A stretch of DNA of 64,000 nt from Deltaproteobacteria bacterium (GCA_016713425.1 JADJPE010000005.1:3658001-3722000); one strand, 5' to 3'; positions 7,897 to 18,978 are shown, numbered from the stretch's first letter. Notes: generated by a model from the sequence alone, not told the origin. Numbers and translations are program-made.

Positions 7897-9690
7897 TCAG
7901 TGGATCGTGGACGACGAGACCCCGGCCGGCACCTCGAGGACGAAACAGGTGCCTTCGCGCAGCTTCGATTCGACATGAACGCTGCCGCCCACGGCTTCGA
8001 TGGAGGTCTTGACGACGTCGAGACCGACGCCGCGCCCCGAAAGGTTGGACACCGTGGTCTTGCTCGTGAAGCCGGGCGAAAAGATCATGCGATAGGCGAG
8101 CGCGCTCGACTTCTGCGCCGCTTCGGTCGGCGAAATCAAGCCTCGGCTTTGTGCGCGCGCGATGATCGCTTCCGTGTCGATGCCTCGGCCGTCATCGCGG
8201 ATGTCGAGCACGAGGCGCCCGCCCACGACGCGCGCCGTGATCGTGAGTGAACCGAAGGCGCACTTGCCCTCTCGAACGCGCTCATCCGCTTGTTCTATGC
8301 CGTGATCGACGGCATTGCGAACGAGGTGAAGCAGCGGATCGGAGATTGCGGAGATCGCGTCCCGATGGACCTCGATGTCGGCGCCGATCAGTGTTGCTTG
8401 GACGCATTTGTTGAGGCTGCGTGCCACTTCATTCGCGAGGCGGCTCATGCGCCGAAGCGTCGGGCCGATGCTGATGTGATCCACGCGGTGAAAGGCTTGG
8501 TGCGTCGCCGAAATGCAGGCGTCGATCTCCCCCCAACCGCCGCCATCGGCAAGCCCGGTGAGTGGGGCACATCTTCGCACGACGCATCCGAGAAGGGATT
8601 CGACGGCTTGGTGCAGGACTTTGAGGCGGGCGGCCTCGACCGTGACGAGGGGACTGGGCGTGCCGGTCCGGGGCTTGTCGGTGGTCGTCTTCGCCTCACC
8701 GCCAACCTGGAGCCTGCGCTGCAGCGCCAAGATGGCTTCGAGTTGACCCGGGTCGAGTGCGGCCAGGCGCACGAGGCCTTCGCCGAGCGGTTCCTGTTTG
8801 ATGGCGAGAGCCAAGGAGATCTCTTCGCTCGTCACGACGCCCTGAGACACCAAGAGGCCACCGAGGAGTGTGCGCTCCGCGACCTCTCGAGCCTCCTTGA
8901 GTTCGGCGTGTAGGCGCCCCATGACGCGTGTTTCATCGACCGCGTGTTCGGGGTCTTGGACGCGCAAGAGCATCTCCGTGCCCAAACCGCGAAGGGCACC
9001 CAGCAGCGTTCGAGTCGGTGCAACCTCTCGTCCGCGCAAGCCATCGAGCGCGTCTTCGGCATCCTTGGCCATCCGCTCGAGGACGACGTCACCGATCATG
9101 CCCGCGTTGCCTTTGAGCGTGTGCATGGCACGAAACGCGGCGCCGATCGCTTCCGGGGCTTCGTCGGGTTTTTGGCTTACGACGTCGATGGCGTTGCGGA
9201 ATTCGTCGAGGAGAAGCGCCGCCTCGGACGCGAACAGCTCTTGGTCGCTCAACAAGTCCGAGGTGATGGGGCGTGCTCGGATGAGATCGTTCAGGGCCCG
9301 CAGGAGCTCGAGAATGCGAGGTTCCGCGGTTTGTTCGTCGACGTCCTCCGACGGCTCACCGAGCGCCTCGACGGAATCGAGAAGCACTTCGCACATCGCG
9401 TGCGTAATGATGGCCGACGAAGCGCGAAGTCGTTGGCTCGTGAATTCGCCCTGTTCCCCCAGTGCGGCGAGGACATGATGCCCCGACGCCTCGTGGCGTG
9501 CGCCCAGGACGCGAAAACATCCGGCCAAGGTTGCGAGCGCGGTGCTGCTGCGCAGCGAAGCCGTATCGGGGCCGTCGCGATTGTCCTCGAGCGCACGATC
9601 GAGCGAGAGGAGGACGGCACGCGCAGTGCCTCCGGCGGCGTCCGCGCTTGTGGGTGCCTCCGGGTCGAGATTGGGTTCCTTCGCGTCCAT
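7897..9690 (-). CDS. CheA-like histidine kinase without CheW domain
   Basis: A 597-aa kinase from ATG 9690; the longer open frame upstream is Arg/His/Pro-rich and is not coding. Residues about 130-240 are an Hpt domain with phospho-acceptor His190 in AMHTLKGN. Residues about 273-335 (LGGLLVSQGVVTSEE...LGEGLVRLA) resemble an MshEN/GspE N-terminal module. The dimerisation-like helices and HATPase follow, with N-box LLHLVRNAVDHGIE (about 453), DDGRGID and GRGVGLDVVKTSIE. The protein ends right after the ATPase domain, so the CheW-like regulatory domain that tethers CheA to receptors is missing. It is divergent (149 bp) from a hybrid kinase, suggesting a joint phosphorelay; no che receptor or CheW gene is nearby. 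Confidence 0.85.
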   Translation of the reverse strand: MDAKEPNLDPEAPTSADAAGGTARAVLLSLDRALEDNRDGPDTASLRSSTALATLAGCFRVLGARHEASGHHVLAALGEQGEFTSQRLRASSAIITHAMCEVLLDSVEALGEPSEDVDEQTAEPRILELLRALNDLIRARPITSDLLSDQELFASEAALLLDEFRNAIDVVSQKPDEAPEAIGAAFRAMHTLKGNAGMIGDVVLERMAKDAEDALDGLRGREVAPTRTLLGALRGLGTEMLLRVQDPEHAVDETRVMGRLHAELKEAREVAERTLLGGLLVSQGVVTSEEISLALAIKQEPLGEGLVRLAALDPGQLEAILALQRRLQVGGEAKTTTDKPRTGTPSPLVTVEAARLKVLHQAVESLLGCVVRRCAPLTGLADGGGWGEIDACISATHQAFHRVDHISIGPTLRRMSRLANEVARSLNKCVQATLIGADIEVHRDAISAISDPLLHLVRNAVDHGIEQADERVREGKCAFGSLTITARVVGGRLVLDIRDDGRGIDTEAIIARAQSRGLISPTEAAQKSSALAYRMIFSPGFTSKTTVSNLSGRGVGLDVVKTSIEAVGGSVHVESKLREGTCFVLEVPAGVSSSTIH

Positions 9691-9839
9691 CGACGAGTCG
9701 CCACCGTGCCACAAATCGGCGGCGGGCGCGGCGGCCGAAAAGGGGGAGCGCGACGCACATAGGCGATGCGACGGGTGCGATGATACGCGCGGGTGTCTCC
9801 GTACCCGGTGCGATGCGGTTCGGCTAGATTCACGTCGCA

Positions 9840-12487
9840 GTGAGTGGACGATGTGCCAGGTGCGGTGTCGTTGCATTCGAAGCTGGGTCTTCGGAGCAGG
9901 CCGCCTTCTCGCGTTCCCCGCCCTCGCCGGAGCTGCTCGAGTGGATGGAACGCATCCATCAGCCTCTCGACCTCGATGCGATAGGCGCGGCGGTGGTGGG
10001 AGCCGTCTCGTCGCTCGGCCGTCTGAGCGTCGAGCTGTCGCTGCGGAGCGCGGATGCGGGTGGTGATTGTGTTTGGGTCTACTCGAGTGTTCAGGCAAGA
10101 GGCGATCGCTTTGGCGAGAACACGGAGCTCGGGGAACACGGTGGTCACGGCGCAGATGCACAAGACGCAGAGGACGCAGAGGACGCAGAGGACGCAGAAG
10201 ACGCAGAAGACGCAGAAGACGCAGAAGACGCAGGCGGCACTCACGTTGATGACGCGCGCCTTCTCGTGGGCGGGAAATTCAGTCTGGAGCGGGTCTTCGA
10301 GGTCGAGGACGGCACGACCGCGTGTCTTCGGGTATGGAGCGAGAGACACGGGCCCACCGCCCCGATCGCCCCGATCGCCCAGCGCGCCGCGCGCGTCGTG
10401 ACGGCGCTTTCACCGACGATTTCGGCTGCGCTCGCCCACGCCCTCCGGTTTCGGACAAGCGAGCATCAGCGGCGACAAAAACAGGAGGAGAACGCGGCGC
10501 TTTTGGCGTCACTTCAGACCGAACGCGATCGGTTGGCCGATGCAGCTTCGCGATTGAGCGAGGCTCAGTCCGCCCGCGACCGGCTCTTCGCCGAAGTGGA
10601 TCGCGGCCTTCGGGCGTCGACGGTGAGTCTTCTTCGATCGGTCGAGGAACTCAAGGCGTCATCGAGCACGGTGCTCTCGTCGTGGCAGCACGTTTCCGCG
10701 ATCGATCGGCTCGCGCAGGGCTTGCGGCGCAGTGTCGACGATCTGATGGCCACCTTGGGTGGCGAGGAGGATTCGACTCGGAGCCACACGCATCGTGTCG
10801 ATCTCGCGGCGCTCTTGAGAGGTGTGGTGGAGGCTTGGGCTTCGGCCGCCCGCCATCGCGGGCTCTCGCTGAGCTATTCGGGGCCCGCCCCTCGCTTTTG
10901 CTACGTGGACCCCGGCCGCCTGGAGCGTGCCGTGGGGCAGCTGGTGGGCAACGCGATCAAATTCACGTCGACGGGCGGTGTGGACGTTGCGTTGGTGTCC
11001 GAAGCTGGTGACGTACGCATCGAGGTGTTGGATACCGGCGTGGGCGTCGATCCGTCCCGACGGGCCACCTTGTTCGAGCCGCACCGTGGGGTGGGGGCGT
11101 CCGATATCGAGGTGAGCGCTCGTCCCGGCCGCGGTCTTCAGATCGCCAAAGCGATCGCGAAGGCGCACGCCGGTCGACTGGAATACGCGCCGAGATCGCC
11201 GACGGGGTCGGTGTTCAGCTTGGTCCTTCCGGAGCGAGCGGCGTCGGCCGCGAGGACGGCGAGCTCTGCCCGAGGGGCGTCGATCAATCATGCCTCATGG
11301 AATCATGCCTCATGGACCCCCGACCTCGAGGACCCGTCGAAGACCCCCGTGCCATGGAATGCTGGTCCTGCATCGGGTGCGCCGGTCGCGTTGTCCACGA
11401 TCTTGGTCGTCGAGGACGAGCCCCTACTCCTGCGATCCATCGTCGGTCTGCTACGGAAGCACTACAACGTTCATTCCGCGCGCGATGGTGAGGAAGCGCT
11501 CGAGATCGCGAAGCGTCACCTCCCCGATGTTCTGCTCACCGACCTCGACATGCCGAAGATGGACGGACTTACGTTGGCTCAACGTTTCCGAGAGATTCCG
11601 GGACGCCAGATCTCGCCGGTTCTCATTCTCACCGGCGATGCGACCATCTCGTCCCGGATCTCCGTCTTCGAGGCCGGTGCGGTGGACTACATTCTCAAGC
11701 CCTTCAACGGCGACGATCTCAAGGCGCGGATTCGCGCGCATCTTTCGATGCGCCAGCTTGCGCTTCGCCTCTACGAAACCGAGCAACTCGCATCGATGGC
11801 GACGTTGAGTGCGGGCCTGGCTCACGAGATTCGAAATCCCGCCAATGCGGTCGTGAATGCGATCGGCCCGATCAAGGCGATCCTGGGCGAAGCGCTGCTT
11901 CAGGGCGAGCCGGCACTCGCCGAGTTGTTCGAGGTGGTGGATGAGTGCGCAGCGCAGATCTCGCACTTGTCATCTCGGTTGCTCGGTTACGTGCGAGACG
12001 ACGCGCTCGAAATGTCTCACCACCGCTTCCCGAGCATCGTGACGCGGTCTGTCTCGCTGGTTGGGACACGGCTTCGCTCAGTGAAGCTCATCGAAGAGCA
12101 CGAGTTCGAAGGTGAGCTCCGATGCGCCAGCCCGTATCTCGTGGAGGCGGTCGCGAATCTCTTGACCAACGGCGCCGACGCCGCGGGCCCGGGGGGCTGG
12201 GTGAAGGTGAGGTCCTATCAGGTCGACGGTTTGTTTGTCGCCGATTTTACGGATAGCGGCCCGGGCGTCCCGAATGACCTCCTCGGCCGAATCCTGGAGC
12301 CGTTCTTTACGACCAAGGCGCCCGGGCATGGGACCGGCCTTGGGCTCTTCTCCGTGCGAAGCGCCGTCGAGAAGCATCGCGGAAGACTCGACATCGTTCC
12401 CGACGTGAAGGGCACGACCTTTCGAATCAAGTTGCCGCTCGACGATGAAACGGAAGGGTTGGCCCGATCCCTGGAGGAAACCAGAGC

Positions 12488-12491
<4 letters not shown>
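9840..12491 (+). CDS. hybrid sensor kinase: HATPase-REC-HisKA-HATPase
   Basis: An 883-aa soluble protein starting with GTG 9840. Order: a sensor-like N-terminus with CxxC, interrupted by a (Asp-Ala-Glu)7 repeat at residues 109-129; a helical linker (205-300); a first HATPase (about 330-465, N-box QLVGNAIKFT, DTGVGVD, GRGLQIAKAIAKAH) that lacks an obvious H-box; a Ser/Ala-rich linker; a receiver domain (520-635, Asp568 in LLTDLDMPKMDG, Lys in ILKPF); a HisKA with His662 in SAGLAHEIRNP; and a second HATPase (750-868, GTGLGLFSV). No transmembrane helix is present. The second kinase module resembles the AtoS/NtrB class. Its end overlaps the next gene by four bases, so they are translationally coupled. 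Confidence 0.85.
10164..10233. repeat. 9-bp in-frame microsatellite in hybrid kinase
   Basis: Seven full copies of GACGCAGAG or GACGCAGAA plus a partial copy, encoding repeated Asp-Ala-Glu. The first three copies end in G and the last four in A, a pattern expected from recent unit duplication. Copy-number changes keep the frame. Confidence 0.95.
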
Positions 12492-13534
<1,043 letters not shown>

Positions 13535-13595
13535 AGTCAAAACAGGTTGCGTCGGCTCCCGATCGAGCGCGCATTCCGAGTACACTTGGTCTTCG

Positions 13596-14987
13596 ATGAC
13601 GGAGCTGCGCAGCGACGATTCCGACCGGCTGGCGGTGTATGCGGCTGAGAACGCGCTTCGTGCGCACCTCGACGAGGTGCTTCGTCGACTGCCCTTGGCG
13701 GCACGGCTCGCGGAGAGTGAGCCCGAGCATGTCCATCAGCTCCGGGTGGCGACCCGCCGCGCCGCCGCAGTCCTCCATCTGTTCGATGACTTCGTTTCAC
13801 CTCGAGCGCGACGTCGCGTACAGAACTGGCTCAAGTCGGTTCGGCGCGCGGCCGGCGAAGCCCGTGACCTCGACGTCCTGATCGCCCGCAAAGTGCGGGC
13901 TGGCTGCGAGCGTGACGTCCTGCGCGCACTGCGAGATGCCCGGGTCCGTGCTCAGCGTGCAATCGCCGAGATTCACGAAGCGGCGGACGGGCCTTTCGAG
14001 CGGGATGTCGAGACGCTCTTGGGCTCACTGGTGCCTGGCATCAAGGCCCGAGGAACCTTTGAATCTACGCTGGGCGAGTTCGCGCGCGCTCGCATTCGGG
14101 ACATGTCGATTGCGTTCTTTGCCAGGTGGCCCGAGACCGCGGACGACATCGAAGGACTCCACGCGCTCCGCGTATCCGCGAAGTCGATGCGTTACGCGCT
14201 CGATCTTCTTCTCGCCGCGTTCTTGCCCAGCTTGGCCGAGCCCGTGGCCGCCGAGTTTCGAGCCCTCCAGACCCAACTCGGCGATCTCAACGATCATGCG
14301 ACGGCGGTTCGTCGCCTCGAGGAGCGACTCGATCACCGGACCGTTGAACCTGGTCTGGCCGAGAATCTCGAGGCGGAGATCTCGGACGAACGAGGCCTGC
14401 TTGCCCAGGCGGTTGAGCGTTTTCAAGTCGATTGGCCCAAGACGCGGAAAAATGATCTCTGCGCCCGCTTCGAGGCGATGCTGGTGCCCATTCGAAGAGC
14501 CAGTGTCGGGTCGACTCAGGCCGCGCCTTCGGTCCGGAGATTTCGGCTGACCTCACCCCCCGCGCGATCGATTCTCGGGCGTGGTGAGTCGGTTTCGCAG
14601 GTCTATCTCCCCCTGGGCGAGGGCCTCATCGTCGCTCGCCGGACTGCACGGCGTTGCGTGTTGACGGCGCACGGAGATGGCGACATCTTCGGACCACGTT
14701 GGCGCGTCGAAGCCCTGCCTTTGTGGGCCTTCGAGCGCCTCGAGCTGGCGGCGGGAAGTGTTCGGATCGACAAGACGAGATACGCCCTGGGTCACAAGGG
14801 CCGGCGCTTTCAGATTGATCGGTTTCATGGTGTCCTGGAGGGGCTTTGGATCTTCGAGTGCAAGTTCTCCGACGCTCGGCAGGCGGCTCGTTTCTCACCG
14901 CCTCACTGGGCCGAGGGCGCGATTGAGGTGACGGACGACGCCCGCTATCGGAGCTCGAGCCTCGCCCTGAACGGTGTGCCTCACTGA
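13596..14987 (+). CDS. CHAD domain protein with C-terminal CYTH-like domain
   Basis: A 463-aa protein. Residues about 15-290 are a CHAD domain, a helical His-rich fold linked to polyphosphate binding: VHQLRVATRRAAAVL and GLHALRVSAKSMRYALDLL are its two family repeats. Residues about 305-463 resemble a CYTH (triphosphate tunnel) domain: QVYLPLGEGL, RWRVEALPLW, IDKTRYALGHKGRRFQID, GLWIFECKF and EGAIEVTDDARYRSSSLA. The usual order is CYTH then CHAD; here it is reversed. The N-terminal ExExK signature of CYTH is absent (VRRFRL instead), so catalysis is doubtful. Polyphosphate or nucleotide-triphosphate binding is inferred. Confidence 0.75.
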   Translation: MTELRSDDSDRLAVYAAENALRAHLDEVLRRLPLAARLAESEPEHVHQLRVATRRAAAVLHLFDDFVSPRARRRVQNWLKSVRRAAGEARDLDVLIARKVRAGCERDVLRALRDARVRAQRAIAEIHEAADGPFERDVETLLGSLVPGIKARGTFESTLGEFARARIRDMSIAFFARWPETADDIEGLHALRVSAKSMRYALDLLLAAFLPSLAEPVAAEFRALQTQLGDLNDHATAVRRLEERLDHRTVEPGLAENLEAEISDERGLLAQAVERFQVDWPKTRKNDLCARFEAMLVPIRRASVGSTQAAPSVRRFRLTSPPARSILGRGESVSQVYLPLGEGLIVARRTARRCVLTAHGDGDIFGPRWRVEALPLWAFERLELAAGSVRIDKTRYALGHKGRRFQIDRFHGVLEGLWIFECKFSDARQAARFSPPHWAEGAIEVTDDARYRSSSLALNGVPH

Positions 14988-15214
14988 GATGGCGGAAAAG
15001 AACCATGGTGGCCTTTCGGCATGGCGCGTGTTGTCATCGAGCGGATCTCCAGCACGTGCGGGTGTCGCGCGTGACTTCCTCCCGGGGGCCCGGGCTTCGG
15101 GGACCCCTTCTCGCATGTGGTCGAGTGGTCGGATGCTCTGTTCATCGAGCGGCGCGATGAGCGGCCCGATGGGCACTCCGTCGGCGTCGTCGAAAGTCCT
15201 GACCCTCCTTTTCT

Positions 15215-15281
15215 TCAGGACCCTCAGGACCCTCAGTACCTTCATGACAGTCATGACAGTCATTACAGTCATGACAGTCAT
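15215..15281. repeat. 9-bp repeats carrying start codons
   Basis: CTCAGGACC-type units (15215-15240) run into ATGACAGTC-type units (15244-15281). The second array supplies ATG codons at 15244, 15253, 15271 and 15280, all in the reading frame of the TPM-domain gene. Confidence 0.85.
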
Positions 15282-18200
15282 GGCCGTATTGGCCGTTGCC
15301 CTTGAAAGGCCGGCACATGCCGCGACGCCTATCCCGCCCGCACCGAGCGCTGATGCCGTCGCGACGACCGGGGTTCAGGATGTTTACGATCCCTTGCGAC
15401 GCTTTCTGGCCGGGTTTCAGCCTCGGTCAGGTGCCACGTTTCGGGTCGCCGTGGTTGCCTTCACGGATGCTGAGAACCGACGAGGTCGCGCTTTCGCGGC
15501 CAGCGCCGAGGCGTACGCACGGGCCGTCTTCCTGGACTGGAAGGACCGGCTCGATCGCGACCGCGGGGTCGTGATCGTCTTTGGCGTCGAGAACCGCGCC
15601 ATCGCCCTTCGGGCGGGACGCCGATGGCGCCAGCTCGGGGTGGAGGAAGAGGTTGCGCGCGCATTGGTCGAGGCCTCCGGATGCGAGGCGTTTTCGAGGC
15701 TTGGCGACTTTTCGGGCTGTTTGGTTCAGCTTATTCGCTTTCTGGATGACCAACTGGCGCTTCGGCTCGAGATGGATCGGGTGGCGGAGCCTGCTCTCGG
15801 GCGAGAGATCCGCGTTCGGGCGCGGCACGCAACGCGGCTTCTCGAAGAAGCCCAACGACGGCTTGGAAAGACGGATCGACCTGACATCGACGTTCCCGTC
15901 GCATTCGAGGATGCCGACCTCGCCCTGAAGAGGGCCGTGCTTCTGGGGGAGGCCGATGGCCGGACGGCGCTGGCCCAGATCGAGGCGACGCAAAGGACGA
16001 TCGAAGAGGTTCTCCAAAGCATCCAGACCAGCAGCGCGGCTGCGGCGCGTTTTGACGATCGTCTTCAAGAGCTCCGAGACGTGCTCGAGATCTTTCCCGA
16101 GGGTTCATGGGGGGCCCTGCTGGGGCGTCTTGGGCTGGGTCTCAGTCCCGATGACCGAGCTGAGATCGAGCGGCGATTGAGCGTGGCTGAACGTGAACGG
16201 TTGGCGCTGGGCGCTCGACGCGCCTGGCCGACGCTTCTCGAGGCCGGGCTCGACCTCCACGACGTGGAGCGGAGTATCTGGCGCGCTTGGGGCGCAGTTG
16301 CGGTTGCGTTCCCCCTACTCGCCATCGCCTTTTGGAGCCTGGGGTCGCTCCGCATGCGTGCGCGTCGGCCGACCCGTTCGCCGCCCAGTGAGCGTGAGGC
16401 AAGCACGGGCACCTCGGACGGTCGCGATCGCGCGGCGATCGAGGACGCGGCCGAGGGGCTTCGGCGCCTTGGGAGGCGAGAGCTCGCGCGACTTCGAAGC
16501 GGGCTTCGTACCCTCGACTCGTCTTTCTTGCGGCGGCTGGGGGGGGCGCCTGAGGAGCGCTTCGACGACGCGAGTCTTCGCTGTCTTCGACGAGTCCTGG
16601 AGGCCGAGACATCGATTCGGAGGAGAACGAACCATCTTGCGAGTATGCTCGAGGATGAGGCTCATCCGGGCGTGATGGAGACGGGCGCGATCCTGCGATG
16701 GGTTGCAGAGGTGGAGTCGGCGCTTGCCGATCTCGACCGCCCGCTTTCGCTCGATGCCGAGGCCGATCTGCCTCCCCATGCATCTCTTGAAACCACCTGG
16801 TCGGCGCTCGACGCACTGGTTCAGACGCTACGGTCCCTCGATGAGAAATCCAGCGACCTCGTGCGCCGAGTCGCGCGGGCTCGGAGACACATCGCGAAGA
16901 CCTTACCCACCATCCTCGAGATGGATTCGCTGATGGCTCGGTCGGAAGGGTTCTATGCGAACGCCCTCGAGCTCGACGGACGGATCGCAGCGCTGGGCCA
17001 GGCGCTGTTGCGTGACCCGCTCGCCGACGACGGCCGGCTCCGTGAGGCCGAGGATCGGGTGCGCCGCCTCGAAGAAGAGGTCACCACGACGGTGGCGCTG
17101 CTGCGCACCTTGACGGAGAGGCAGGCGCTTCGGCTCGATCGATTGGCATCTCGCGTGGCTTCTCCAGGGGGCGCGGTGTCGTCGACCCCGGCGCCATCCG
17201 ACGACGCCACCGGGCGCCGAGTACTCGCCGAAGCGCGCAAGGCGGACCAGGGGGTTGAGGGGGCTCAGGGAACTCAGGGGACTCAGGCCGCTGAAGCGTC
17301 TGAAGCGTCTGAAGCGTCCGAGGCGTTGGAGGCGTTTCAAGCCGCCGAGGCGATGGAAGCTTCTGAGGGTGTCAAAGCGGCCGACGCGGCCGAAGCCGTT
17401 CAATCCCTTCGAATGGCCAAGGCCGCTGAGACCCAAGAGAACACGCGTGAGGCGGCCGCCCTTCTTTCCGAACCGGGTTTCGAGCCGGGGATGATGCTCA
17501 GTCGGGCCGGCGTTCTCCTGGCTTCGGCTCGACGGGCCGCCTCCGGCGCGGATGCGGCCGGCGCCAAACGGGCGGCGCTGGACCTCGACCAGCTTCTGAC
17601 AGAGCTCGAGATGCTCGTCGAAGACGCGAGCCTCCCGGCCGACCATGTTTCCCGGCTCATCGCGGCCGAAACCGATGAGCTTGCGGGGGTGGTCGAGCTC
17701 ATTTCCCAGCGGAGGCTCCGCCTCGAGGATCTTCAGATGGCGAACTCGGGCGAGGCGCTGACCGCGCTCTTGGAGCGCAGTCAGCAGAGCGACAGCCTCG
17801 CGTTTTTTGTCCGCGCATGTCTTGACGCCTCCCGCAAGGCGCTGGCGGGCGCGCCCCGCCGAAATCTCACCTCGCTCGCCCTGGTGGCGAGAGCCCGCCG
17901 TGGCCGCAAGGCGCTTGCCCGAATCGTGCACGCCATCGACGAGCTGCCGAGCCGGCTCGGTCGCGATCGAACGTTCTTTGAGCGGAGCCTCCAGGAGGCG
18001 AAGGACAAAATCGCCGAGGTCGAATCGCTCCAGAGTGTGACGACTTTTCGCCGCCCATGGCAAGTCGATCGACTCCAACATCTCACGGCGGACGTGCGTG
18101 GTCTCGAGTCGCGCAGATCGGTCGAGCGCCCTGATTGGACAGCACTTCGGCGCGCAACGGAGAGAGCATTCGCGCAGGCCGAACGACTCCTTGAAGACGT

Positions 18201-18978
18201 TCGGTGGGAACGTTCGGCCTTCGACGAGGCGGCGCGCGTGCGCGTATCGGTCGATCGCTTGAAAGCTTCTCTGCCGAGCGCCGATCCTTCCGCGCGTGGC
18301 ACCGCGCTCAGCCGTGGCTCGGACAACGCCAACGCCAACGCCAACGCAAATGCCCATGCCAACGATGCCAACGCGAATGCCCATGCCCATGCCCATGCAG
18401 ATGTTCCCCTCGGCGTTCTCCTCGATGCCGTGACACCGATGGTCAAAGCGGCGGACGACGTCGAGCGCGACGATTCCGGCTCGTGGCTCTGTGCGGCAGC
18501 AAATCTTGCGCACGCGGAGATCCTGCTGCGGGTCGCCGAGCGTATCGTCGAAGAACCTGCATCGGTGTCCGGGGTCGTCGAGCGGTTGCTCGGCGATGTG
18601 AGTGAACGTATGGCGAAGGCGCTTCTCTCGGTGTCCTCGGTCTCTTCGGTGGACTTTGCGGAGCACCAGCGGGCGATGCATGCTGCCTTGCGTCTCGGGG
18701 ACTTCGGGCGCGTCATCGGTCTGACCGCAGATGTGTTCACCGAGCTCGCGAAGCTCGCCCGCAACAAGGCGGATCCTGCGGCCTCGCGGGCGCCGATTCT
18801 TGAACCGGCAAGCGAGATGGAGGTGAGCGTCGACACGAGCGAGGACCCGATGTCCTTCTTGATGGGGGCGAGTTACAGCGAGGCCTTTGGCACATCGCTT
18901 GGACGGTCGAGCTTCGTTTGGCGCGACGGGGAGCGCCTCGTGTCACCGGCGACAGAGTTTGCTGAGGAGATCGGCTGA
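15244..18978 (+). CDS. TPM-domain, membrane-anchored coiled-coil protein
   Basis: A 1,244-aa protein from ATG 15244, the first of several repeat-borne ATGs; the frame is open from 14974 but that part is Ser/Arg-rich and looks untranslated. Residues 1-24 (MTV repeats, then AVLAVALERPAHAA) form a signal peptide. Residues about 35-170 resemble a TPM domain (YgcG/Psb32 type), with RGVVIVFGVENRAIALRAG as the central strand segment. A transmembrane helix lies at about 350-367 (AVAVAFPLLAIAFWSLG). The remaining 870 residues are long charged helices, probably cytoplasmic coiled coil, interrupted by Glu-Ala-Ser (about 683-698) and Asn-Ala/His-Ala (about 1028-1052) repeats. The overall plan recalls spectrin-like EzrA proteins, but no homology is claimed. 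Its 3' end overlaps the convergent HAD gene by 36 bp. Confidence 0.75.
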   Translation: MTVMTVITVMTVMAVLAVALERPAHAATPIPPAPSADAVATTGVQDVYDPLRRFLAGFQPRSGATFRVAVVAFTDAENRRGRAFAASAEAYARAVFLDWKDRLDRDRGVVIVFGVENRAIALRAGRRWRQLGVEEEVARALVEASGCEAFSRLGDFSGCLVQLIRFLDDQLALRLEMDRVAEPALGREIRVRARHATRLLEEAQRRLGKTDRPDIDVPVAFEDADLALKRAVLLGEADGRTALAQIEATQRTIEEVLQSIQTSSAAAARFDDRLQELRDVLEIFPEGSWGALLGRLGLGLSPDDRAEIERRLSVAERERLALGARRAWPTLLEAGLDLHDVERSIWRAWGAVAVAFPLLAIAFWSLGSLRMRARRPTRSPPSEREASTGTSDGRDRAAIEDAAEGLRRLGRRELARLRSGLRTLDSSFLRRLGGAPEERFDDASLRCLRRVLEAETSIRRRTNHLASMLEDEAHPGVMETGAILRWVAEVESALADLDRPLSLDAEADLPPHASLETTWSALDALVQTLRSLDEKSSDLVRRVARARRHIAKTLPTILEMDSLMARSEGFYANALELDGRIAALGQALLRDPLADDGRLREAEDRVRRLEEEVTTTVALLRTLTERQALRLDRLASRVASPGGAVSSTPAPSDDATGRRVLAEARKADQGVEGAQGTQGTQAAEASEASEASEALEAFQAAEAMEASEGVKAADAAEAVQSLRMAKAAETQENTREAAALLSEPGFEPGMMLSRAGVLLASARRAASGADAAGAKRAALDLDQLLTELEMLVEDASLPADHVSRLIAAETDELAGVVELISQRRLRLEDLQMANSGEALTALLERSQQSDSLAFFVRACLDASRKALAGAPRRNLTSLALVARARRGRKALARIVHAIDELPSRLGRDRTFFERSLQEAKDKIAEVESLQSVTTFRRPWQVDRLQHLTADVRGLESRRSVERPDWTALRRATERAFAQAERLLEDVRWERSAFDEAARVRVSVDRLKASLPSADPSARGTALSRGSDNANANANANAHANDANANAHAHAHADVPLGVLLDAVTPMVKAADDVERDDSGSWLCAAANLAHAEILLRVAERIVEEPASVSGVVERLLGDVSERMAKALLSVSSVSSVDFAEHQRAMHAALRLGDFGRVIGLTADVFTELAKLARNKADPAASRAPILEPASEMEVSVDTSEDPMSFLMGASYSEAFGTSLGRSSFVWRDGERLVSPATEFAEEIG
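17290..17336. repeat. 9-bp Glu-Ala-Ser repeat in coiled-coil gene
   Basis: Units GAAGCGTCT repeat in frame, drifting into GAGGCGTTG, and add Ala-Ser-Glu steps in a predicted helical region. Confidence 0.75.
18324..18402. repeat. 6-bp Asn-Ala/His-Ala repeat
   Basis: Units AACGCC, AATGCC and CATGCC repeat about thirteen times and encode alternating Asn-Ala and His-Ala within the coiled-coil gene. Confidence 0.85.

Noticed and set aside
9691..10161. 157-residue N-terminal extension of the CheA-like gene
   Set aside because: Arg/His/Pro-rich, overlaps the divergent hybrid kinase start, and a methionine at 9690 begins plausible protein sequence.
14895..15281. 128-aa minus-strand frame starting in the ATGACAGTC repeat
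   Set aside because: The repeat reads similarly on both strands; the rest is Arg/Pro-rich and overlaps the end of the CHAD-CYTH gene.
16903..18681. 592-aa minus-strand frame
   Set aside because: Antisense to the TPM/coiled-coil gene; Arg/His-rich composition typical of a shadow frame in high-GC DNA.
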